Positions 26,324 through 34,241 of a DNA stretch of 64,000 bases are shown here, piece after piece; position 1 is the stretch's first letter; each line of letters opens with the position of its first letter. The notes beneath the pieces are model-generated. The model was not told where the DNA came from. It did no database searches and saw only the letters and a list, made by a program, of their open reading frames with translations. This DNA is from Lachnospiraceae bacterium (GTDB lineage: Bacteria; Bacillota; Clostridia; Lachnospirales; Lachnospiraceae): assembly GCA_017461045.1 (NCBI GenBank), contig JAFTZJ010000024.1:22021-86020 (forward strand), written 5' to 3'. A program made the position numbers and the translations under genes.

Positions 26324-26872
26324 ATGAAGAGAGAAAAACAGATCAACAACAAAGGCTACTCGTTAGTGGAATTAATAATTGTAATAGCAATTATTGGTAT
26401 TCTTTCAGCATTATCACTGGTAACTTGGCGTTCCGTGGAATCGGCAAATTATAAAAAGTCGGTATCAACCTTTGAATCGGAATTGCGTACACTGCGTACA
26501 GCAACCATGGCTCAAAGTAAGGATATGGCAATGAAGTTATACTTAGGTGATGATGGAAGATATTACATCGAGCGTGGCGTGTATGATGGAACAACATTTG
26601 CACAGCCTACAGATGGAACTGCTTTAGCTAACTCGGATTATTATAAGTATCAGGGTACTTCAAATCCGGTTAGTGTTACCAAAAAAGGTTCAATTTCATT
26701 TAATGGAACCGTTATTGATGAGAATGGTATTATTATCCAGTTTAATAAGAGTGACGGTTCGATCTCGACAGCAAAAGGTGGCGGAACCTATACGTTTACA
26801 CGTAGAAATGGTGATTTGGTAACCAATGTTAAAATCAACACAACAACCGGTTTGTTTACCGAATCATACTAA
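26324..26872 (+). CDS. Minor pilin / pseudopilin (GspH/FimT-like)
   Basis: 182 aa. Leader MKREKQINNKG, cleavage before YSLVELIIVIAIIGILSALS with Glu+5. The conserved helix continues into WRSVESANYKKSVSTFESEL, a pattern typical of GspH/FimT-type minor pilins with a small beta domain. GGTGG lies before the start and the gene follows the 843-aa protein by 11 bases. Likely a priming-complex subunit that starts pilus assembly together with the neighbouring minor pilins. Confidence 0.82.
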   Translation: MKREKQINNKGYSLVELIIVIAIIGILSALSLVTWRSVESANYKKSVSTFESELRTLRTATMAQSKDMAMKLYLGDDGRYYIERGVYDGTTFAQPTDGTALANSDYYKYQGTSNPVSVTKKGSISFNGTVIDENGIIIQFNKSDGSISTAKGGGTYTFTRRNGDLVTNVKINTTTGLFTESY

Positions 26873-26891
26873 TGAAAGGGGAGGTTGAAAC

Positions 26892-27692
26892 ATGAAGAAG
26901 AAACACAATCAAGGCTTTTCATTGGTAGAATTGATATTGGCGATGGCGATTCTGGCAATTATTATGATTGCAATTGGTGGATTTTTGAATTCTACAACCA
27001 GAATGTATAATCGTACACAGAATGATATTACAGTTCAGCAGACAAGTCAGGAATTGTATGATTTAATTTCTGATAAAGTTATGCAAGCAAAAGAAATACG
27101 TGTTGGTCGTGGTGGAGTGGAATATGCGATTCTGGGTACCAACTTATCAACACAGGAAGAAGCAGACGGACAATTAATGTTGTCGAATGGTACAGCACCA
27201 TTTACTTCTCATCCGGGAGCAACATTGTATTCCTTTAATGCTTTAACAGAAGAAGATACAAGTATTGATTATATCTGTATTTATTATGACACAACAGTTG
27301 GAACAAAGTATGGACCAACTATTGATACATTCTACTTCAAAGATAACAATGTATACTTAATGCGGAGTACTGGTGGAATGCGAGGCAATTCTACCTATGA
27401 TAATTCCCTAAGTGATGAACCAAAGCTGACTTTGAATGCAAGTGATTCCAGAACTGCAATTGATGATTGGATGAATGCTTGTATTAATTCGACATCGGCA
27501 TTAACAGATTTAGAAGACTTTTTGATATGTGAAGATGTGAAAGGCTTTTATATACATGCAGTTCCAGAAGAAAATGCATTGTATATGAAGTTGGATATGG
27601 AAAAGAAGAACGCGATTAACACAACCGAAGGAATGGTAACCATTCGTAACAGTTATGTTCTCGTACCAAAAGATGACCCAAGTGATGATTAG
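26892..27692 (+). CDS. Minor pilin (PilW/GspJ-like)
   Basis: 266 aa. Leader MKKKHNQG, cleavage before FSLVELILAMAILAIIMIAI with Glu+5; the helix runs into TTRMYNRTQNDITVQQTSQE, as in PilW/GspJ. The globular part has no recognised domain. AAAGGGGAGG precedes the start by about 6 bases. Together with the preceding prepilins it completes a set comparable to the minor pilin cluster pilV-X-H-W of other T4P systems. Confidence 0.82.
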   Translation: MKKKHNQGFSLVELILAMAILAIIMIAIGGFLNSTTRMYNRTQNDITVQQTSQELYDLISDKVMQAKEIRVGRGGVEYAILGTNLSTQEEADGQLMLSNGTAPFTSHPGATLYSFNALTEEDTSIDYICIYYDTTVGTKYGPTIDTFYFKDNNVYLMRSTGGMRGNSTYDNSLSDEPKLTLNASDSRTAIDDWMNACINSTSALTDLEDFLICEDVKGFYIHAVPEENALYMKLDMEKKNAINTTEGMVTIRNSYVLVPKDDPSDD

Positions 27693-27717
27693 ATAGAAAG
27701 GGAGGAAAGAGCAAATT

Positions 27718-30700
27718 ATGTTAAAGAATAAAAATGTAAAAATCATAATTGGCGCAGTGATTGCACTGTGTGTTCTGGTCGCAGCTTCTATCTGGGCATC
27801 CATGTCATTAAAATCGAATTCGGTAGATGATTTCAATTATCAGATGTTAGCGGAATCAAGCGATGGTGCTTCTACCATGACACAGATTGATCATATTATC
27901 GAGAATTCGAATGCTGCAGATACAGATGCAAGCGATGAGTATGATACAAGTAATTATTATTTCTACATCATTGTTCCAAATGATGCAGGAAAGACAGCCG
28001 TAATGACTGATTTAAATGCATTTATTGCAGATGGCGGATTTAAGGATTACATTGTAAATGATTACAGAACGATTCCGGAAACCATGCCAGAAGGAAAAGT
28101 GATTCCGGTTGTAAAGACAGTTGGTGAGTTAAATGCTTCCGCTGACGTTGCAACGGAAATTGGTAAGGCAGACTTGATTTATGTGTATGCTGCTTCTAAT
28201 GCAGCATATTCCGGTGGTAATGCTATTTCAGAAGATTTGTATAAAGCACTTCATAATTATGCATTTGGTTCATTAAAGCCATTAATTATGAATTATGGTT
28301 TAACTAATAGTGGTAGCAGTCCTGATGTAGAAGATCCTATAGTAACCGGTTCTGATTCACAGATGTTCTTTATGACCACACAGGATTTTAAGAACAGTTG
28401 GAAGAGAACTAAGACAACCAATATTAGTGCGTGGGATAAGAATACTGCAGATGCAGCAGCTGCAATCAGTACGATTGAAACCTATATTTCATCCCCACGT
28501 TCTACCTATACTACCTATCAGGCGAACCGTTTGACAATTCCGACTGGTTATGAAAGTTGGGCGGATTATTGGAAGAGAACCGGAACAGCAGATCCAACCT
28601 TGAATGTATTATATATTTATGGTGATAATGCTAGTGCTGTTATAAGCGTATCAGATATGCACGACTTGGCAAATTGGATGGTTAATTCTAATGGTGGTCA
28701 GGATAGTGTATTTGGAGCATCGAGTGCAGATCAGGATTTGCCAACCGTAGCAATAGCAGATACTTTGCAGGCAGATGCTTTAACAGTTAATCATTTATAT
28801 GCAGAAGTTAATGGGGTGAAAGTGAAGAAATATGACTATATTTTCATTGCTCCGGATACATATGCAAATCATGATATTTCGACAGAAGTAAGAACAGAAT
28901 TAAATAAGTTGTCTGAAGATACCAACGGATTAACCTATATCTTGTTTGGTACCTTGGAAGGTGCGACTACCAGTGGTGGTGGCAATTCCGGTGGTGGTAC
29001 AGCCGGCGGAGAAACTCTTGTAATTGATACAACTACTAACTTTGGTAAATTGATTGACTTATCAATTACCACCAACGGTTATTCAAAGAAGAATAATATC
29101 TTAGTAGTAGGTTTCGATTATATGAAGACCATGGCAGGAAATCCGGATAAAAATCCGAAGAAGATTTCCAGCATTGTAACTTTGATTAATAAGAGTACCT
29201 ATCGTGGATATGCAGGTAGTGGTGCCGGTGGCGGAAGTGGTTCTGTATCAACAACTGCTTACCGTGTATTAGAACTTCAGCCATGTTATCCGATTGATAA
29301 GGAGTTGGCGGCAAACCAGACCGGTTTTAATACGAGTTTAAGTAAATATACCGGTTCTGATGGTAATTATTACCCTGAAAAACCACTTGGTAATTATTAC
29401 ACTATTCCATCCAATGTATTGAATACATCAGAAATTGATAATTATTCAACATATGATGAAAATACAGATACTATGGTAATGGACGCTGAGTATTACAAAT
29501 GGGATTTGTCAAAAGCAAAGATTTCCTATGCTTTGAATATGCAGGCAGACCAGATTGAGTTAGTACAGATGTCTACGGATGAGTACATTACTGCAAAAGC
29601 AGATGTAACCGATAGTTTTGACTTAATTTACATCGGCGGTAATATGTCAGCATTTAAGAATAATTTGGCATATGGTTATTCACCAAGCTATTACAGTACA
29701 GCAGAGTGGTGTAAATACGAAACCGTATTCAGTATGTATACACATACCGGTGAAATGACAGCGATTGCAGGTCAGCGACTGTTAAGTAATAACCCATACA
29801 CATACACAGTTATGAATGGTAATGATATTACTTATGATCGTTTAACACAGTTGCAAGGATATATTGATGCAGGTATGCCAATTGTATTCAGTAACGAGAT
29901 TTGGCAGGCATATGAAGCAGCCGTAGCAGATGGTTACAAGAACCGTTATATGGATCCGGATTGTAACATGTTTAAGTTGTGTGCATATGCAGAGTCAAAA
30001 GACGCTGGGTTGGTGGATGATTCCATCTTGTTGAATTGGAATAATCGCAAGCCTTATGCTGGCGGTGGCAATGCAAACTTCTATGCAGATTACTATGTTG
30101 CAAATGAGGAAGAAGTAATAGATAATCCAACCGGATTCTATGGTTCATCATCAAAAGTAACAATATACAGTGATACGCTTAGTAATCAGTTAATGAATTG
30201 CGTATACAGTAATGATACTAGTGTTCGTCCAAAGTTTGTTATTGATACAACGGCAATTCCTTATGTAGAAGGTGACAGTAAAACCGAGTTGGAGGAGAGA
30301 AGTGTTACTTGGACAGTAAAACTGTTAAATCCAATTGACGGACATTCTTATGAAGCAATTCTGTTGGAAGATACAGATGACAATGCTGTATTTACACTGG
30401 GTAGTGGTCCAATGGATAAAGGCGAGCAGGTTACAAGTGCGAACTTTAGTGGTGATACAGCAAGCTTGGCTTATACATATCCAAGCGATGAATTCGGTGC
30501 TTTTAGCTGGAAGATAGTCGTAAGAGATATTACCAATCAGGCTGCTGGTAGCTATACAGCAATTACATGCTTTAAGAAGTTAGAGGATCAGCCAAAGAAG
30601 CAGGCAAGTGTATTGGAGATTATGCCTATGACACAGGCAAATTGTCAGTCTACGAATCCAACTTCACCGGATGGTCATACCTTCTACTTAGATAAGAATT

Positions 30701-32985
30701 ATCAGCAGAGTAGTGGTAACCCATATTTGTATTCCAGCTATGGAACGGCTAAGGCAGATGAATATGGTTATTGTCCAATTGTACATAGTCCAGATGCTTA
30801 CGGAAGCGATGCATTGAACTTTAACAGTAATTTAATTGCAAAGGCAAGTAAAGACGGTAACTATCAAGGCTTATCTGATGTTAATATGGGTAAGTATATG
30901 ACAACCTTAAGTGTTAACCGATATGATAGTGCAGCCGGACATGAAGACCGTGATTACAACTATATGGATTTGGTATCGGATGAGTTTGATTTCTCATTGG
31001 ACATCATGTATATGGATGATATTGAGTTTTATGCAAATGCTGCTCGAAATACAACCGAAGAAGAACAGGCGGCGTATTTGACAAAAGCGGAAGAAGCATA
31101 TGCATTATATGAAGCATATATTACACCGGGTACAATTGAGTATAATCAGTTAAAAGCCGCTGAAGATAATATGCGAAATGCCTTAATTAGTATTCGTGAT
31201 GGTAACGGCTATACAGCGGATTATGAAGTTATAGATTGGCAGGGTAATTCGTCTAAGATAACAATGTCTTACCCAACAAGCGATTATAAGACATATGGTA
31301 TTGATAATATGTTACAATCCAGAGATTACTTCCGATTCTTCTATTTGAATACATCAGTATATCATGGTGATAATTATTGTCAGGCAGCTGCGTTGGTATA
31401 CTTTGGTGCATATAAGCCTTACATTGAAGTTCATGATGAGATGGTAGAAGCTTACAGAGCATATCGACACTACAGCATGATGGCATATGGTCCGGAAGAA
31501 TACTTAAGAAAGAACTATGATGTAATTGTAGTTGGTTTCTTGGATGATTATAATGGTAACTTTACAGACTTTAGTCAGAATGCAACCGATGACTTGTTAG
31601 CATTCACTAATTATGTGGATGAAGAAGGGGATGCAAATGGCGGAAGCTTATTGATGACCCATGATAATATGACATATTCTTATGACGCAAGTCATGCAGT
31701 AACATTAACAGCAACCATGCGAAATGTTATGGGTATGTCAGGATATAGTCAATTAACACGTACTGCAGGAACAGAAAATAATAGTCTTTCTAAGTACTCA
31801 AGTACAGATGCAGACCGTTATTTCTTAACTAATATGTCTTCTGATGCAAACTATGATTTGAGCATGAGAAGTACTAATTCAGGTGCTACATGGAATACAA
31901 CTGCTAATGAGTGGATGAGCAAGGCTGGTAAGGGAAGCGGTAAAGCTTTCAATCTACAGGGTTATACAGATGTATTTAATGTATATGAAACCAATACCGG
32001 TAGAACCTTACGTTACACATATGCAGAATTCCAGATTGAAGAATCAATTAAGTATAATATGCAGGTTACCGGTCCGTTGTTAGTAACCGGTACAGCGAAA
32101 GCAACTCAGGTAAACCGTGGTGTAGTAACCACATATCCATTCTACATTGCTTCTGATTTGCGTATTTCTAATACACATAGTCAGGCATTTGCATTGGATT
32201 TGGAAGATGAAGATGTAACTGTATGGTATACCTTGGCTGCAGATGCAGGTGGTGAAGCCGGAACTTCCGGTGGTACGAATTACACTGTTATGAAGGAAAA
32301 TTCATCCTTCTATGCAGCAACACCAAAGGATGGTGTAGATAACTACTATATTTATTCTGTTGGTAATATTACCTACTGTGGTGCCGGACATGCGTTAATT
32401 ACCGGTGATGAGCGTGATAACAATGACGAGCGTCGGTTATTCTTGAACGTATTGGTAAATATGGCACAGAAGACCGGTAAGTCCAATAAGAAGGCAGAAG
32501 ATATTGTCTTGTTTGATCCGGATGGAACAACACCGGCTCCTGGTGAAGTAGTTAAGAGAAATGCAGAACACGGATATTACATTGATGTAAATTCTGGTGT
32601 AGATTATCCGGAATTCGGTTTCGGTATTCAGAAGAATAATTCTCAGTCTGTAACAAATGTTCAGGTATTCTATGATTTGGATTATGATGCATCGAAGACA
32701 GATGAAGAGAATGATATGTATGTTTCAGAAGGTATTGGAGCAGATAAGCATATTCTGATTCCGACTACAGATGATGTATTACAGATTCTGAATGAAGGTG
32801 GCGTTTACTTAATTAATCGTGAGACTTGTCCGGGATTAATTACACAGCGTTCATACTTCGAACCATATGGTGGTCAATATACCTATTTGGTAGTGCGTGT
32901 AACATTAACAGAAGGTGACAAGAATACTGTAATTACAAAACGAATCAAAGTCGTTTTAACAAGAGAATTACTGAATTTAACTTAA
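27718..32985 (+). CDS. Giant membrane-anchored surface protein of the pilus operon (DUF5057-like)
   Basis: 1755 aa. One uncleaved-type transmembrane helix lies at about residues 8-30 (IIIGAVIALCVLVAASIWAS); the rest is extracytoplasmic. Two similar motifs, RVLELQP (about 516) and SVLEIMP (about 964), recall DUF5057 proteins of Lachnospiraceae. Several segments look like Rossmann/ThuA-like amidotransferase folds: DYIFIAPDTY, FDLIYIGGNMSAF, and YDVIVVGFLDDYNG with GGSLLMTHDNMTY. No LPXTG signal is seen. It is last in the pilus operon, where PilY1-like adhesins sit in other systems; whether it is on the pilus or in the membrane is unknown. Confidence 0.72.
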   Translation: MLKNKNVKIIIGAVIALCVLVAASIWASMSLKSNSVDDFNYQMLAESSDGASTMTQIDHIIENSNAADTDASDEYDTSNYYFYIIVPNDAGKTAVMTDLNAFIADGGFKDYIVNDYRTIPETMPEGKVIPVVKTVGELNASADVATEIGKADLIYVYAASNAAYSGGNAISEDLYKALHNYAFGSLKPLIMNYGLTNSGSSPDVEDPIVTGSDSQMFFMTTQDFKNSWKRTKTTNISAWDKNTADAAAAISTIETYISSPRSTYTTYQANRLTIPTGYESWADYWKRTGTADPTLNVLYIYGDNASAVISVSDMHDLANWMVNSNGGQDSVFGASSADQDLPTVAIADTLQADALTVNHLYAEVNGVKVKKYDYIFIAPDTYANHDISTEVRTELNKLSEDTNGLTYILFGTLEGATTSGGGNSGGGTAGGETLVIDTTTNFGKLIDLSITTNGYSKKNNILVVGFDYMKTMAGNPDKNPKKISSIVTLINKSTYRGYAGSGAGGGSGSVSTTAYRVLELQPCYPIDKELAANQTGFNTSLSKYTGSDGNYYPEKPLGNYYTIPSNVLNTSEIDNYSTYDENTDTMVMDAEYYKWDLSKAKISYALNMQADQIELVQMSTDEYITAKADVTDSFDLIYIGGNMSAFKNNLAYGYSPSYYSTAEWCKYETVFSMYTHTGEMTAIAGQRLLSNNPYTYTVMNGNDITYDRLTQLQGYIDAGMPIVFSNEIWQAYEAAVADGYKNRYMDPDCNMFKLCAYAESKDAGLVDDSILLNWNNRKPYAGGGNANFYADYYVANEEEVIDNPTGFYGSSSKVTIYSDTLSNQLMNCVYSNDTSVRPKFVIDTTAIPYVEGDSKTELEERSVTWTVKLLNPIDGHSYEAILLEDTDDNAVFTLGSGPMDKGEQVTSANFSGDTASLAYTYPSDEFGAFSWKIVVRDITNQAAGSYTAITCFKKLEDQPKKQASVLEIMPMTQANCQSTNPTSPDGHTFYLDKNYQQSSGNPYLYSSYGTAKADEYGYCPIVHSPDAYGSDALNFNSNLIAKASKDGNYQGLSDVNMGKYMTTLSVNRYDSAAGHEDRDYNYMDLVSDEFDFSLDIMYMDDIEFYANAARNTTEEEQAAYLTKAEEAYALYEAYITPGTIEYNQLKAAEDNMRNALISIRDGNGYTADYEVIDWQGNSSKITMSYPTSDYKTYGIDNMLQSRDYFRFFYLNTSVYHGDNYCQAAALVYFGAYKPYIEVHDEMVEAYRAYRHYSMMAYGPEEYLRKNYDVIVVGFLDDYNGNFTDFSQNATDDLLAFTNYVDEEGDANGGSLLMTHDNMTYSYDASHAVTLTATMRNVMGMSGYSQLTRTAGTENNSLSKYSSTDADRYFLTNMSSDANYDLSMRSTNSGATWNTTANEWMSKAGKGSGKAFNLQGYTDVFNVYETNTGRTLRYTYAEFQIEESIKYNMQVTGPLLVTGTAKATQVNRGVVTTYPFYIASDLRISNTHSQAFALDLEDEDVTVWYTLAADAGGEAGTSGGTNYTVMKENSSFYAATPKDGVDNYYIYSVGNITYCGAGHALITGDERDNNDERRLFLNVLVNMAQKTGKSNKKAEDIVLFDPDGTTPAPGEVVKRNAEHGYYIDVNSGVDYPEFGFGIQKNNSQSVTNVQVFYDLDYDASKTDEENDMYVSEGIGADKHILIPTTDDVLQILNEGGVYLINRETCPGLITQRSYFEPYGGQYTYLVVRVTLTEGDKNTVITKRIKVVLTRELLNLT

Positions 32986-33012
32986 TAAGATTAAATGTAA
33001 CCAAGTAATTTG

Positions 33013-33053
33013 CAGCTGCATTTGTAGAAATACAAATGCAGCTGTTCTTTTTG
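33013..33053 (+). terminator. Rho-independent terminator of the pilus operon
   Basis: A perfect 14-bp stem (CAGCTGCATTTGTA / TACAAATGCAGCTG, 33013-33026 and 33031-33044) with a GAAA tetraloop, followed by TTCTTTTTG. It is the first convincing terminator after pilB, supporting one long operon. Confidence 0.9.
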
Positions 33054-33083
33054 TTGAAATCTGTATTCACTCTGTTGTATAAT
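33054..33083 (+). promoter_or_regulatory. SigA-type promoter for the acidic membrane protein gene
   Basis: TTGAAA (33054-33059), 18 bases, TATAAT (33078-33083), immediately after the pilus operon terminator and 28 bases before the next start codon. Confidence 0.6.
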
Positions 33084-33111
33084 ATTATGGAATATGTATG
33101 GAGGTACAGTT

Positions 33112-33771
33112 ATGTTTGATACAATCGGAAATGCAATCTGCACCGTAGCACTCGGTGTTGTATTGGTTTATTTGATCATATGGACCTGTAAGTTTATAAT
33201 AAAGCGACTTACAAAACAGCAGGAAAAGCATAGTGTGGTTATTCGGGAGAAGCAGAAGTCGATTCGTCAACGAACCATTGCTTGTGCAAAGAATTACTGG
33301 TATAACATTCGTGAAGTGGAAGATTGTCCGCAGGATATGCCGGTAGAGCGTCTGTATCATTATTTTGAAACAGAACAGGAATGCATTAAAGCATTGATTA
33401 TTGAGATGTATGATTGTGCGTTGGTTCGGACAGAAGAATTAGAACGGATTGCATATGGCGAGGCAAAGCCTGTAGAGATGATTGTGAATCCATACGAGAT
33501 TGATGATGAATATGATGATTTCGATTATGATTTTGATGAAGCAGTGGAAGAATTAATGCTTCAGGATGATGATGAAGTTGCCGCATCTGCAGAGGAAGCG
33601 GATGATGCAGAGATTCGTGCAGAGATTTATGATCGTTGGACAGAATATGTTATGCAGTTATATGATATGGTTAGCGTGAATTGTAATGAGGAGATGAAGT
33701 CTCACATTCGTAGTAAGATTATGAGTTACGGACATAAGGATGTGGAGATTTTGATTCATAGTCCGGAGTAA
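33112..33771 (+). CDS. Unrecognised membrane-anchored acidic protein
   Basis: 219 aa, no family recognised. One N-terminal transmembrane helix (about residues 7-27, VALGVVLVYLIIWTCKFI) is followed by a basic stretch (KRLTKQQEKHS), a helical region with two Cys, and a very acidic segment (DDEYDDFDYDFDEAVEELML, about residues 124-145). The C-terminal part is helical. With the helix as anchor, most of the protein is probably cytoplasmic (positive-inside rule). GGAGG at 33099-33103 is 8 bases before ATG 33112; an earlier ATG at 33094 is inside the leader. It is monocistronic, with its own promoter. Confidence 0.7.
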   Translation: MFDTIGNAICTVALGVVLVYLIIWTCKFIIKRLTKQQEKHSVVIREKQKSIRQRTIACAKNYWYNIREVEDCPQDMPVERLYHYFETEQECIKALIIEMYDCALVRTEELERIAYGEAKPVEMIVNPYEIDDEYDDFDYDFDEAVEELMLQDDDEVAASAEEADDAEIRAEIYDRWTEYVMQLYDMVSVNCNEEMKSHIRSKIMSYGHKDVEILIHSPE

Positions 33772-33855
33772 GAGTTTAGATTCGAAAACTTGATTTTGGT
33801 TGTGAGTTTGTCTGTTTGGTAATATAAGGGACTATTGATTGGATGAATAATCAAC

Positions 33856-33884
33856 TTGTATTTTACATATGAATAAGGTATAAT
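33856..33884 (+). promoter_or_regulatory. SigA-type promoter of the 6S RNA gene
   Basis: TTGTAT (33856-33861), 17 bases, TATAAT (33879-33884). The predicted start of transcription is about 33891, just ahead of the folded RNA. Confidence 0.65.
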
Positions 33885-33890
33885 AGCAGT

Positions 33891-34112
33891 AACGAAGGTG
33901 ACACAGGTTGCTGGTTTTGTTACAACGGCTATTAAAGCCTGAGATGTACGATAATTCCCTTAATTTTGAACCTACATTCATTGATACGGGAGACCTATAT
34001 TTCATGGTGGAATGTCAAGCCTCCGTTTGCAGTGGAAGGCAGGAAGCCAGATGCGGACACCCACCTAGCTATGCTAGGAGTCAAAAGAGGGAACCGGCAT
34101 TTTGGGTGTTAC
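33891..34112 (+). ncRNA. ssrS: 6S RNA
   Basis: 6S RNA binds the housekeeping RNA polymerase holoenzyme by imitating an open promoter. The call rests on structure and recalled sequence character, not a covariance search. GCCUGAGAUGU (33937-33947) pairs along its full length with GCAUUUUGGGU (34097-34107) using G-U wobbles, forming the closing stem; UUCCCUU pairs with GAGGGAA to flank a large central bubble containing UUUUGAACC on one side and a small hairpin (CCUAGCUAUGCUAGG) on the other; a long apical arm follows (ACAUUC/GGAAUGU, GUUUGCA/UGCGGAC). It has its own promoter and a strong terminator, and no convincing coding frame. The exact 5' end is uncertain. Confidence 0.75.
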
Positions 34113-34116
34113 TTAG

Positions 34117-34150
34117 AGATAAAAAGCAGCAGAGATGCTGCTTTTTATCT
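34117..34150 (+). terminator. Terminator of the 6S RNA gene
   Basis: A perfect 15-bp stem (34117-34131 with 34136-34150) and GAGA loop. The A- and T-runs inside the arms allow it to act in both directions. Confidence 0.85.
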
Positions 34151-34241
34151 TTCTATGCATACGGATAGGAAATACGTGAATTTTAGAATAATGTAATCAT
34201 ATATGTGGAAAAGATTACAAGGAAGTTAGAGGATTACATAG

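Noticed and set aside
13919-27692. Interpretation as a type II secretion or competence (com) pseudopilus system.
   Set aside because: A PilT retraction ATPase and PilM-N-O are present and no GspD or ComE-type genes; a type IV pilus is the better fit.
33891-34112. Possible riboswitch upstream of the SpoIID-like gene.
   Set aside because: The element has its own promoter and terminator, ends 90 bases before the gene, and its long closed rod with a central bubble fits 6S RNA better than any riboswitch I know.
33908-34196. Two short plus-strand frames (76 and 86 codons) between the acidic membrane protein and the SpoIID-like gene.
   Set aside because: They cover the folded 6S RNA and its terminator, have no ribosome site, and their products look like random translation.
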